This document shows positions 1 through 8,874 of a stretch of DNA of 64,000 nucleotides, one piece after another. The stretch is from Flavobacterium beibuense F44-8 (GTDB taxonomy: Bacteria > Bacteroidota > Bacteroidia > Flavobacteriales > Flavobacteriaceae). Numbering within the stretch: position 1 is the stretch's first letter; every line of letters starts with the position of its first letter. The stretch lies in assembly GCF_000769915.1 (NCBI RefSeq), contig NZ_JRLV01000007.1:156362-220361 (forward strand), read 5' to 3'. The notes below the pieces were generated by a model that was given only the letters and a program-made list of their open reading frames with translations, had not been told where the DNA came from and made no database searches. Both the position numbers and the translations under genes were made by a program.

Positions 1-434
1 TAAGCTCTAAGGAATTCAGCCTCACCTATTAGGCGGCTTCTGTGTTCATCTGTTATGCCTTCATAAGTTTCTGTCAGTTCAATAGCTGCTGTAGCACGAC
101 CAATGGCTTTGTACCAGTTTGCCCACATAGCACCAAAAGACCCCGAACTACTTGTAAACAGTAACTGATCCAGTTCCTGCTTATCACCTCCCGTATCTGA
201 AGGTGAGCTTCCTTTATCAGCGTTATCAGATAAAATTTCGGTAATTCCAAGGTATGAGAATGCATAATCCCACTCGGTAAGCTGTCCGTAAACACCTATA
301 ACTAGTCCGTCTGGGGTAGCCTGATCCGTTGTAAGATTTTCTCTTGAAGGTACATCAAGATAATCTTCACTACAGCCCGCTAAAAAAGCTGCTGCAAAAA
401 ACATACAAACTATTTTTCTATATTGTTTTTTCAT
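1..434 (-). CDS. SusD-family nutrient-binding outer-membrane lipoprotein (5' part only, runs off the left edge)
   Basis: The N-terminal 144 or so residues of a SusD/RagB-type lipoprotein are visible. The start is the ATG at 434, directly followed by a lipoprotein signal peptide (MKKQYRKIVC..., lipobox LAGC with Cys at residue 21) and the typical mature start CSEDYLDVPSREN. A later stretch (IGRATAAIELTE, then RLIGEAEFLRA) matches the helical TPR-like core of the family. SusD proteins sit on the cell surface as a lid over the SusC transporter and help capture glycans. The upstream SusC gene ends 10 bases before this start, so both are surely co-transcribed. The substrate cannot be read from this fragment. 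Confidence 0.88.
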   Translation of the reverse strand, partial: MKKQYRKIVCMFFAAAFLAGCSEDYLDVPSRENLTTDQATPDGLVIGVYGQLTEWDYAFSYLGITEILSDNADKGSSPSDTGGDKQELDQLLFTSSSGSFGAMWANWYKAIGRATAAIELTETYEGITDEHRSRLIGEAEFLRA

Positions 435-444
435 AATGCCAATT

Positions 445-3400
445 TTATAATGTTAGAGATACTCCAAAAATGAAACTCTTAGTATTAGGATAAGCCGAAA
501 GCTCTATACCTGTAGTTTCTGCCGGTCTACCATTACTGTTAATCTCTGGTGTGAATCCAGAATATTTAGTAATAAGGAACGGGTTTTGAGCAGTACCATA
601 AATTCTGATAGACTCGATACCGTTAAATACCTCGTTGAATGTATATCCTACTGTAATATTGTTGATTCTAAAGTAATCTCCGTCTTCAAGATAGTAGCTT
701 GATGCTCTTGAATCTCTGTTAGCACCCGGTTTAGAGTTTGAAGTACCAGGACCTGTCCAACGTCCGTTAAACATCTCTGTAGAGAAATTCTCACCTCCGT
801 CAATACGTGTACCGTTAAGACCGTTGTAAACCTTGTTACCACCTACACCATAACCATCAACAGAGAAATCAATGTTTTTGTAGTTAAACCCTACGTTAAT
901 ACCATAAGTGAATGTAGGTATGTATGAACCGAAATTCTTTTTATCTGCATCGTCAATTTTACCATCACCATTTTGGTCAACATATTTTAACTGACCCGGC
1001 TGTGCTCCGGCAATGTGCGGATTAGCATCAATCTCATCCTGAGTTTGCCATACACCATTTGCCTCATACATCCACCAGGAGTAAATAGGTTGTCCTTCTG
1101 TAAGTCTTTTAGTTATCTGACCGTTAGCTAAGCTACCACCTGTGTAACCATCATAAGCCGGTTTAATGTTTTGAACTGTGTTTTTGTTATTAGCAAATGT
1201 ACCACCTATAAAGTAGCTAAAGTCATCACCAATAGTATCTCTCCAGTTAAGGCCAATTTCAAAACCTTCGTTTAATATATCACACGCCTCATCATAGAAA
1301 GAACTACCAAAAGGAGAGTTAAGTACAGGGTTAATTAATAAATTAGCACCATCTGTAAGCCTGTGGTAATAATCAAAACTACCTGTTAATCTTCTGTCAA
1401 GCACCTCAAAATCAATACCTGCATTCCATTCTTTTGTAGTTTCCCATGATATTGGGAAAGCAGGAGAACTATAATAGCCACCAAAAGCAAGATCCTGGTT
1501 TGGTCCGAATACATAGTTATATGAACCACTACCATTTCCGGTTGTAAGAGTTTGAAGGTTAAAAGGAACAGCTGCATTACCAAGCTCACCATAACCACCT
1601 CTTACTTTAAGGAAATTAATAAAATTAACATCGCTTAGGAAGCCTTCTTTTGAAAGCACCCATCCGGCAGAAAACGAAGGGAATGTACCCCAATACTTTT
1701 CATTTTGTTTAAATGTACTATTACCGTCTCTTCTTATATTACCTGTAAGAAAATACTTTCCGTCGTAATTATACTCAATACGCCCAAAATAAGATAACAT
1801 ATGAACAGGTGTACTATAATATTGAGTAGTTTCAGCTGTATAAGCAGTTGAACTACGTATATTCCAAAACTGCTCTTCATAAGGAACATTCCAGTCTTTC
1901 ACTCTTATAGTGTAAACATCATTTCTTTTATCTTTTGTAATACCTCCAATTACTGTGAAGTTGTTATTCCCAAAAGACTTGTTTACTGTAAAGAAAGTAT
2001 CCCAGTTATAACGGAAACTTTCAACGTTTTCATACTGTAATGAGTTGTTAGCCCATGTTACAGATTCAGGGTTATTTTCCTGATTATCTAAAAACTGCTG
2101 CTCCGTTCTTGTAGGATCAGCGGTTAACCAACGACCTTTAATATCGTCAAATATTCTTGTTTTAGCAAAACTCTTAGTAAGTCCCAATCTTGAATTAACT
2201 TTTAGCCAGCTTGTAACCTTAAGTTCAGCATCAAACATACCCTGTAGGTAATCAATATTAGTTTCCTCATTTTGATAATAAACATTTGCTAACGGGTTAC
2301 CTATAGAGTTTAATCTACCTATACTCTCGCCATCACCTGCTTCATAACCTACAACACCTGTTGTAGTGTTATAAAACGACTGACCAAAAGCACCATTTGC
2401 ATAATGAGTAGGTACTATAGGAGCCTGTCTGTAAGCATCATTAAACGCGCTAAAAGGTTTAGGGTTTGTTTTAGTGTGTGTGTAAGTAAGATTTTGACTT
2501 AACTTAAGTTTGTTATCAAGCAGTTTAAATGAAGTATTTGAACGTAATGTGTTTCTTGCAATTTTTTGCCTGTCAAGAATACCATCTTCAGCATAATTAT
2601 TATAGCTAAAGTAATAATCAGCATTATCACTACCTCCAGAGATAGCAACGTTATTGATTGTAGTTTTACCTAAATCAGTAGTTTCATCTAACCAATCAGT
2701 ATCATACGGTTGGTTTTCCTGTAAAAATCCCGAAGTTCTACCCTGGAAAGTAAGGTTTTCATTAAAGTAGGTTACATATTGGCTGGCATTAGCCATTTCT
2801 ACTTTATTAAGTAATGATTTTACTGCATATGATGAATTTGCAGTAATGTTCATTTTACCTGATTTACCTTTTTTAGTAGTAATAAGGATTACACCATTTG
2901 CTGCATTAGATCCATAAATCGCTGCAGATGAAGCATCTTTTAATATATCCATGGTAAGTATATCACCAGGGTTAATATTATCTATACTTCCTACAACAAT
3001 ACCATCTACTACATATAGAGGTGTACTACCACCTACAGCAGTACCTAATCCCCTTACTCTTACCGTTGGAGAAGCTCCCGGAGCATCATTATTAATAATA
3101 TTAACACCGGCAACTTTACCCTGTATAGATCCCATAGCGTTATACTGTGGCTGCTTAGCAAACTGCTCAGCTTTAACAGTACCTACAGCACCGGTTAAGT
3201 CAGATCTTTTAGTGGTACCGTAACCCACTACAACCACCTCGTCAAGAACAGAGTCTGAGCTTGGTTTCATAGCCACACTCATATTATTAGTAGCATTTAC
3301 AGTTAGGTTATCATAGCCTAACATTGAGAAAGTAATAGGCTCTCCCTCTTTAGCCTCGATGATAAATTTACCATCTAAATCAGCTGTGGTGCTTGTGTTA

Positions 3401-3531
3401 GATTGTGTAGCCACAATATAAACATCAGGAATCGGTAGTCCGCTTTCATCGACAACCGTTCCTGTTATTTCCTGTGCATAGGTTATGTAACCACCCAGCA
3501 TAAGAAACAGCCCAAGAATAAAGTTTTTCAT
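445..3531 (-). CDS. SusC/RagA-family TonB-dependent outer-membrane transporter
   Basis: This 1028-residue protein has the full SusC layout: signal peptide ending ITYAQ, a carboxypeptidase-regulatory-like domain at about residues 22-95 (EITGTVVDESGLPIPDV), the TonB-box-like stretch EVVVVGYG, a plug domain (VRVRGLG, LYVVDGI, DILKDASSAAIYGSNAANG), then a long beta-barrel ending in an aromatic strand (SFIFGVSLTL). The family moves oligosaccharides into the periplasm using TonB energy, with SusD as partner. The SusD gene follows at once. The 241-base upstream gap holds repeated GATGTAGT/ACTACATC motifs that may be regulator sites. The regulator gene at 3773-6523 lies just upstream on the same strand. 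Substrate unknown. Confidence 0.93.
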   Translation of the reverse strand: MKNFILGLFLMLGGYITYAQEITGTVVDESGLPIPDVYIVATQSNTSTTADLDGKFIIEAKEGEPITFSMLGYDNLTVNATNNMSVAMKPSSDSVLDEVVVVGYGTTKRSDLTGAVGTVKAEQFAKQPQYNAMGSIQGKVAGVNIINNDAPGASPTVRVRGLGTAVGGSTPLYVVDGIVVGSIDNINPGDILTMDILKDASSAAIYGSNAANGVILITTKKGKSGKMNITANSSYAVKSLLNKVEMANASQYVTYFNENLTFQGRTSGFLQENQPYDTDWLDETTDLGKTTINNVAISGGSDNADYYFSYNNYAEDGILDRQKIARNTLRSNTSFKLLDNKLKLSQNLTYTHTKTNPKPFSAFNDAYRQAPIVPTHYANGAFGQSFYNTTTGVVGYEAGDGESIGRLNSIGNPLANVYYQNEETNIDYLQGMFDAELKVTSWLKVNSRLGLTKSFAKTRIFDDIKGRWLTADPTRTEQQFLDNQENNPESVTWANNSLQYENVESFRYNWDTFFTVNKSFGNNNFTVIGGITKDKRNDVYTIRVKDWNVPYEEQFWNIRSSTAYTAETTQYYSTPVHMLSYFGRIEYNYDGKYFLTGNIRRDGNSTFKQNEKYWGTFPSFSAGWVLSKEGFLSDVNFINFLKVRGGYGELGNAAVPFNLQTLTTGNGSGSYNYVFGPNQDLAFGGYYSSPAFPISWETTKEWNAGIDFEVLDRRLTGSFDYYHRLTDGANLLINPVLNSPFGSSFYDEACDILNEGFEIGLNWRDTIGDDFSYFIGGTFANNKNTVQNIKPAYDGYTGGSLANGQITKRLTEGQPIYSWWMYEANGVWQTQDEIDANPHIAGAQPGQLKYVDQNGDGKIDDADKKNFGSYIPTFTYGINVGFNYKNIDFSVDGYGVGGNKVYNGLNGTRIDGGENFSTEMFNGRWTGPGTSNSKPGANRDSRASSYYLEDGDYFRINNITVGYTFNEVFNGIESIRIYGTAQNPFLITKYSGFTPEINSNGRPAETTGIELSAYPNTKSFIFGVSLTL

Positions 3532-3573
3532 AAATCGATTATGTTAAAGTTAGTTGAGACTAAATTACCAACT

Positions 3574-3711
3574 ATAACGATGTAGTGTTAGCTTTTTAAG
3601 TATATCTTAACTACATCATACTACAAAAAAATCAATTTAAAACACTATAAAACAAATAGTTAAAAAGAAACAAAGTACATCAACAAAACTGTTAATGATG
3701 TAGTATTGATG
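3574..3711. promoter_or_regulatory. candidate operator cluster upstream of the susC gene (GATGTAGT repeats)
   Basis: The octamer GATGTAGT occurs at 3579-3586 and 3697-3704, and its inverse ACTACATC at 3610-3617. The flanks are alike (ACTACATCATACTACA at 3610; ATGATGTAGTATTGATG at 3695). Three copies within 130 bases in an otherwise AT-rich gap, directly ahead of susC and after its likely regulator, suggest binding sites for that regulator. This is inferred from repetition and position only. Confidence 0.4.
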
Positions 3712-3772
3712 AGTTATAATATGATAAAACAGATCCTTTAAAATTAGATTTTAGATAAAAAAAGCGCCTTAA

Positions 3773-6523
3773 TTATAGATTAATCATAAACCTATAGAGA
3801 CTTTCCTCCTTATCTATGTCCAGTTTTTTCCTCAAACGGTAACGATGTAGTTCTACCCCACGATAGGAAATATTCATTAGCGGAGCAATTTCCTTTGATG
3901 ATAAATTCATCTTTAAGTAGATGGAAAGCTTAATATCTTTTGGAGTAAGTGAAGGATACAAATGAGACAATTTATCTACAAATTCTTCGTGGCTTTTAAA
4001 AAGGTTTTTCTCAAAACTTTGCCACTCATTTTTACTAAGTGAACTCGTTTTTATAATTTTCCTGATTTTGGATTTCAAATCATCCCCCTCTGCTTTGCTT
4101 TCCAAAACTTCCTGAATGCTTTCAATCATTTCACTGTGCTTCGCTATAGATAATGATTTCCCCGCAACTTCAGATGCTTTATTTTGCACCTCCATTTCAA
4201 GCATATGTTTTTCGTGCTCCTGCTGTCTAAGCTTATTTTCGGCATCCATCTCTACCTCCAGTATTTCCTTTTGGTGTTTCAGTTCCTCTTCGTGTAGTCT
4301 TATTTTTTGCAGGTAGCGCACTTTATTCCATCTGTAGTATAAAAAGAATACGGTAGACACTACAATAATATAAACTAAAATCATCCAACCCGAAAAATAC
4401 CACGGACGGGCAACTATAAAATCAAAAGAAGCTGTTTCAACATATTCCCTACCATTATTATAGTATACCTTGAAATCCTGACTGCCGCTACTAAGGTTAT
4501 TAAGGATTACACTCCCGTTTTTAACAGGAATATAATCACCCGAGTCATTAAGCCTGTAAAATAAGTCTGGTTTGCTGTAACCATAATAATCGGCCACCAC
4601 ATTTATCTCTACAGGTAAATTGTATTTTACTTTAGCTCCAGATGCTAGAAGCTTATCATTATAAAAACTCTCCAATAATACTGTTGCCGATTTTTTATTG
4701 GTATAGGCATCATTAAAAGTCAGGAATCCGTCATCAAGATTAATGAATAATTTTCCTGCATCCTTAAATACACGTGTATCTTCCATTATCAGTTTACCCT
4801 CATAGTATTTTTCAGGTAATAATTGCCATACGAACCTTTCGGCTTCACGTGTTATTAAATATAAAAGTCTGTCTTTTATAACTAAAAATCTGTTGTCATC
4901 AATCGCCGAAACATCTGATATATCTCTAAAAGAGGCATTGAATACTGCACTCTGTTCCAGTTTTGCAGTTATACTATTATAGGTATACCAGGTATTATCT
5001 ATATAAAAGAGTATCTCATCCCTAAAGCTGAATATCTTTACTGCATAGTCATTATTAATATTATTTTCTTTAGAAATATCGGCAAAACGAATTGTATTAA
5101 AATCCGAATCATAAGTTATACGGTATAGCCCCCTGTAATTATCGGCAGCCCAAATTTCACCAGGCTTATTTTGAGCCATATTTTTTAGCGGCTTGCTAAG
5201 ACTGTCTATACGTTTATAATGAGAAAGATTATCAATATCCCTGTAAACTGCTAACCCGGCATAATTAGCCTGAAAGTAGGCATTGTCGTAATCACTTTTT
5301 ATAAAACGCCAACCACCGTTTATAGGGCTTTTTTTGATGAAAGATGTTCCGTTATACACAAACGTACCTCCGTTATGACCTATAATATACTCATCACCAT
5401 GCCTGTAAATGTCCCAAACCTGATCCTGCGAGCCCGGTATAGCCCTTAAGTTATTATTTTTATACTCAAATAATCCGTGATTTGTTGCAAAAAGATAATA
5501 ATCGCCGGAAGCCGAAAGCGAATATACCGACCCTAGTACTCCCGAATTGTCCTGAAAAACTGATATAGGTGAGTTTACCTCAATGTGAGCAATACCATTA
5601 TCCAGTCCAAGCCATAAATCATTTTCTCTGTCAAGCGTTATACTAAGTACGGCGTTATTTTTTAAAGTATTTTGCCTGTTAATATTATAATACTCTCCTG
5701 TATTTACATTAACCACATAAATTCCTTTAAGGGCAGTACCTATAGCCAGCCTGTTATCATCAATAAACTTAGCACATAAAATTACATTTTGTTTTAAAAG
5801 ATTGTTTAACGGAGAGTCCCATGCAGCAATACCATTTTCATTTCCTGTAAATACTCCCTTATTCTTAGTAAATACATATATTTTACCCGAAGCCTTATTA
5901 AGCCCCATACCATGAATAACGTTAAGGTTTAACTCTGGCCAGTTTTCAAGGTGTACAAACTGCTCCCCTTCCATTCTGTACACTCCGTTTTGCACAGAAG
6001 CAACATAAACCGTATCATTTAAAACATAACAGTAAGAAACTAACGACGGAAACTTAAGCCTCTCAATGGTCTTTCCGTCGCTTACATACAAAGCATTAAA
6101 TGACTGAAAGTATAGCTTATCATTGTGTTTGAATATTTTCCAAATTTCCTCATTATCCCAGCCACCGGCAAAAACATCTTTCCCTTTAGACAGGGATACA
6201 TACTTCATTTTTCCATCTACCCTTTGCCAGTAACCAAATTCACGGTATGAACCACAATAAATCCTGTCGCCATCGGGGTAAATAGAGCGTATAATAGTTT
6301 TATTAGGCAGTGAATATTTTTCCCATTTTACACCATTATACCGCAAAAAGTAATGATTGTTTGCAAAATAAAGGGCATTATCATCTCCCTGGCAACTACT
6401 CCACACCTGATTATCTCCGTTATAGTCTGACTTTGTAAAGTTCTCTACAAAAGGAAGTAAGTCCTGGGCGGCAAGTTTAATTGTAGTAAATAATAATAGG
6501 GTAAGCAGTACTCTTACTTTCAT
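3773..6523 (-). CDS. membrane-spanning propeller/Y_Y_Y sensor with LuxR-type DNA-binding domain
   Basis: The 916-residue protein has a signal peptide (ends KLAAQ), then about 600 residues of short beta-propeller repeats of the Reg_prop kind (for example DRENDLWLGLDNGIAHIE), a Y_Y_Y-like domain at about 640-720, one transmembrane helix (WMILVYIIVVSTVFFLYY, about 735), a charged coiled coil (about 760-820) and a C-terminal LuxR-type helix-turn-helix (LTPKDIKLSIYLKMNLSSKE). There is no histidine kinase domain, so it senses in the periplasm and binds DNA with one chain, as in many Bacteroidota polysaccharide loci. Position just before susC/susD suggests that it controls them. Its ligand is unknown. 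Confidence 0.87.
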   Translation of the reverse strand: MKVRVLLTLLLFTTIKLAAQDLLPFVENFTKSDYNGDNQVWSSCQGDDNALYFANNHYFLRYNGVKWEKYSLPNKTIIRSIYPDGDRIYCGSYREFGYWQRVDGKMKYVSLSKGKDVFAGGWDNEEIWKIFKHNDKLYFQSFNALYVSDGKTIERLKFPSLVSYCYVLNDTVYVASVQNGVYRMEGEQFVHLENWPELNLNVIHGMGLNKASGKIYVFTKNKGVFTGNENGIAAWDSPLNNLLKQNVILCAKFIDDNRLAIGTALKGIYVVNVNTGEYYNINRQNTLKNNAVLSITLDRENDLWLGLDNGIAHIEVNSPISVFQDNSGVLGSVYSLSASGDYYLFATNHGLFEYKNNNLRAIPGSQDQVWDIYRHGDEYIIGHNGGTFVYNGTSFIKKSPINGGWRFIKSDYDNAYFQANYAGLAVYRDIDNLSHYKRIDSLSKPLKNMAQNKPGEIWAADNYRGLYRITYDSDFNTIRFADISKENNINNDYAVKIFSFRDEILFYIDNTWYTYNSITAKLEQSAVFNASFRDISDVSAIDDNRFLVIKDRLLYLITREAERFVWQLLPEKYYEGKLIMEDTRVFKDAGKLFINLDDGFLTFNDAYTNKKSATVLLESFYNDKLLASGAKVKYNLPVEINVVADYYGYSKPDLFYRLNDSGDYIPVKNGSVILNNLSSGSQDFKVYYNNGREYVETASFDFIVARPWYFSGWMILVYIIVVSTVFFLYYRWNKVRYLQKIRLHEEELKHQKEILEVEMDAENKLRQQEHEKHMLEMEVQNKASEVAGKSLSIAKHSEMIESIQEVLESKAEGDDLKSKIRKIIKTSSLSKNEWQSFEKNLFKSHEEFVDKLSHLYPSLTPKDIKLSIYLKMNLSSKEIAPLMNISYRGVELHRYRLRKKLDIDKEESLYRFMINL

Positions 6524-6583
6524 TATGAGGATTGTTTAGCTTACCAAATTTAGCAAACAAATATGTTATAAAAAAAATGCCCC

Positions 6584-7804
6584 TTAATTATGGGGCACTT
6601 CGTTATTCTCATTTATAAAGTCTTCAAGATATTTAAACCTATCTGTCAGGCTCCCGTTGTGGGTTATAAGTGCCCTTTGCAGCACCCCATTAGCATCATT
6701 ATTAAAGAAAGATGGAATTACATGCTCAAGGAACATATGCCCAAAACCTTCGCTTGCGTCTTTTGGTAATTCGCATGGCAAATTATCTACCGCCATAACA
6801 GTTATGGCACTTGGGTGAAATAAATCGACTTCCTTACTCTCTGAGGGAAGGTAACCATAAAACGGATTTGCAATAGTAGATGAGCGTATGGTACAGGCTA
6901 CAGGACCATCTATATCACAGGAAATATCGGCAACTACTTTAATTTTGTTGTCCTTATCTGTAAGCATAGCATTAGTTAATATCGCCGGAGCTCCGTTACC
7001 ATAAAAATGACCTGCTATAAAAATATCAGCCACTTTAGCATATTTCCCAAAGTCTGACTCATACTTGTCGGGGTTTACATAGAAATCCTCCTTAGTAATC
7101 TCTTTACCGTCTTTCCTCTTATTATAATCGGTCACATCAAGCTGTGTATACACAGGTTCTGTATAGGTTTTTGTAAGGAAATTTTCGGGCGATACCTCTT
7201 TTATCCTAACAGCATCAAGTATAGCCTTAGCCCCCTTACCCACTTTACCTTTACCGGTAAGAACTATTTTGACAGGAGGTAATGCTAGCCTTTTAAGCTT
7301 TGTTATCAGTGCCTGTTTATCTGTTAATGTTTCGGCTTTTGGCAAATCAAAAAGTTCATATTTAACACCAAAAGCTCTAAAACAATTGTAAGCTCCTACT
7401 ATACCTGCATATTCACCAAAACCTATAAGCCTTTTGTTATTAGCATCAACAATAGTTTCATGGTCATATAAATCAATATGCTTATTAATAATAGCCTGTA
7501 GTAGCTTTTTATTATACTGTTGTTTTTTGATTGTATGCGAAAAGAAAAAATATTTTTTGCCCGGTATAAGTGCATCAACCGGAACTTCTTTAACACCTAA
7601 TAATATATCACAGTCGGTCAAATCGTCACTCAATTCAAAACCAAGGGCTTTGTACTCCTCATCTTTAAACACCCTTATATCAGATGGTTCCACCTTAATT
7701 TCCGCATGCGGAAACTGTTCCTGCAGCTCTACCAGCTCCTGAGGTGAAAAAACTACTCTTCTGTCTGGTGGAGACTTCCTTTCTCTTATTATCCCGATTT
7801 TCAT
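6584..7804 (-). CDS. saccharopine/alanine dehydrogenase-like NAD(P)-dependent oxidoreductase
   Basis: The 406-residue protein begins like alanine dehydrogenase/transhydrogenase N-terminal domains (MKIGIIRERKSPPDRRVVFS). It carries HTIKKQQ and GFGEYAGIVGAYN motifs, a Rossmann glycine loop (LTGKGKVGKGA) and a LYS1-like block (DISCDIDGPVACTIR, then NPFYGY). The nearest known function is lysine-forming saccharopine dehydrogenase, but many Bacteroidota members are only annotated as oxidoreductases, so the true substrate is open. It is followed within 61 bases by the start of the sensor-regulator gene. A CG-centred palindrome like those in the xylan region lies about 40 bases upstream. Confidence 0.78.
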   Translation of the reverse strand: MKIGIIRERKSPPDRRVVFSPQELVELQEQFPHAEIKVEPSDIRVFKDEEYKALGFELSDDLTDCDILLGVKEVPVDALIPGKKYFFFSHTIKKQQYNKKLLQAIINKHIDLYDHETIVDANNKRLIGFGEYAGIVGAYNCFRAFGVKYELFDLPKAETLTDKQALITKLKRLALPPVKIVLTGKGKVGKGAKAILDAVRIKEVSPENFLTKTYTEPVYTQLDVTDYNKRKDGKEITKEDFYVNPDKYESDFGKYAKVADIFIAGHFYGNGAPAILTNAMLTDKDNKIKVVADISCDIDGPVACTIRSSTIANPFYGYLPSESKEVDLFHPSAITVMAVDNLPCELPKDASEGFGHMFLEHVIPSFFNNDANGVLQRALITHNGSLTDRFKYLEDFINENNEVPHN

Positions 7805-7842
7805 GATGGCTCTTTTAACAATGAATTATGTTACTATACTAT

Positions 7843-7862
7843 CCACGAAAACGTTTTTCATG
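7843..7862. promoter_or_regulatory. LacI-type palindrome upstream of the dehydrogenase gene
   Basis: The core ACGAAAACGTTTTT at 7845-7858 is centred on CG and shares 13 bases exactly with the site at 34547. It lies 40-60 bases before the ATG at 7804. It is the only close match left of ssrA, so it may answer to another LacI-family protein or be a chance match. Confidence 0.35.
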
Positions 7863-7949
7863 AAATAATATAACTTTACATCCTAAACAGTGCTCAAATA
7901 TAACAAAAATAGAATGTAAGGACAATGGACTTATTAAAATAAAATTCGT

Positions 7950-7957
7950 TAAATTTG
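7950..7957 (+). promoter_or_regulatory. candidate -7 box of the ssrA promoter
   Basis: TAAATTTG fits the Bacteroidota -7 consensus TAnnTTTG and lies 48 bases before the mature tmRNA 5' end, leaving room for a short leader removed by RNase P. No clear -33 TTG is seen at the usual distance. Confidence 0.4.
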
Positions 7958-8004
7958 CAATCTGTTTGGTATTGTTTTTGACAGTATTAATACAGAAACT
8001 TACT

Positions 8005-8402
8005 GGGGTCGACTGGTTTTGACAGCAGGTCGAATTGAACAGTAAGCACGCCGAGAAGGAGACGATTCTCGTTAATCCCAAGTCTCAACTTTTTATAAAC
8101 GGCGAAGAAAACTACGCTCTTGCTGCTTAATCTGAATTATAGTAAGATTTTAAGCCTCGTTCCTACTAGGTAGGAAGGCGGGATTCTCCTGAAAAGCCCT
8201 GGTTTATGGCGTTTCGTATAGGAGAACCGTAAAAATAGACCTGGAGACCTTTTTGCTTCGCGAAGGTTTCGAGATTTAAGAAGCTAAGTGGTTTGTGGCA
8301 GTTTCCGGCCTTGCAGACTATCGAAAATCCAAGCGGAAACTAAGCGTGTAGAAAGCTCTTTAATTGCTTGTTTGGACCCGGGTTCGATTCCCGGCGATTC
8401 CA
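8005..8402 (+). ncRNA. ssrA: transfer-messenger RNA (tmRNA)
   Basis: The 5' end GGGGTCG (8005-8011) pairs with CGATTCC (8395-8401) to form a seven-base-pair acceptor stem with two G-U pairs. A T-arm (CCGGG, TTCGATT, CCCGG) precedes it. The tag reading frame starts at the GGC resume codon at 8101 and encodes GEENYALAA before TAA at 8128-8130, the flavobacterial type of tag. The 3' CCA is not encoded in full (A, then CAA follows the stem), so it must be added after transcription. tmRNA with SmpB frees stalled ribosomes and marks the unfinished protein for proteolysis. It is transcribed alone and ends in a strong terminator. Confidence 0.97.
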
Positions 8403-8403
8403 C

Positions 8404-8438
8404 AAAAGCCTTTTGCTAATAGCAAAAGGCTTTTTTTT
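8404..8438 (+). terminator. ssrA intrinsic terminator
   Basis: AGCCTTTTGCT (8407-8417) pairs with AGCAAAAGGCT (8421-8431) around the loop AAT, and the stem is followed by eight T residues. Flanking A and T runs lengthen the stem. A near copy occurs at 38600-38637. Confidence 0.93.
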
Positions 8439-8874
8439 ATATGAGTAATAAAACCAAATTAATTTTAGAGAGTTACAAATTTTATGACTTACAAAAGAGC
8501 GCCATTGATAATTCTCGTGTTCGATTTCCTGTTAGCATAAGATCAAATGTTAATTAGAAAATTTACAAATCTTATAATTCACTTCGACTTAGAATTAAGT
8601 TTAATGAGATTTTACCAAACTATCTGCACTTATTAGTTCTTCGGCAATGATCTTTTTTGTTATGAGATGATGTACTTATATTCTTCAGAAAAATTTGTAT
8701 TTTCAGACTCCTCTGTAATACATACTGTCAAACTGATGAATAATACTGGTTCAGTACCAATACAAAGGAAATTCGTACCTATATTATTTCTAAAAACAGA
8801 ATGTAATACTGTATCAGACAGTACTAAATAGGCTTAAAAATTCATAAGAATGGAATAGTATTTAACATAATAAA
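8439..8874. other. gene-free stretch with TACTG/CAGTA inverted repeats
   Basis: No convincing reading frame or RNA gene is seen here. It holds TACTG-GTT-CAGTA (8744-8756) and TACTGT-ATCAG-ACAGTA (8807-8823), plus a lone TACTGT at 8723, all within 100 bases. They lie downstream of the Nudix-type regulator gene and not ahead of any obvious start codon. They could be relics of a removed promoter region or small operators. Confidence 0.4.

Noticed and set aside
7839..8081. 80-codon leftward reading frame over the ssrA 5' end
   Set aside because: It overlaps the tmRNA acceptor and D-like region, has no domain or signal, and reads antisense through an RNA gene.
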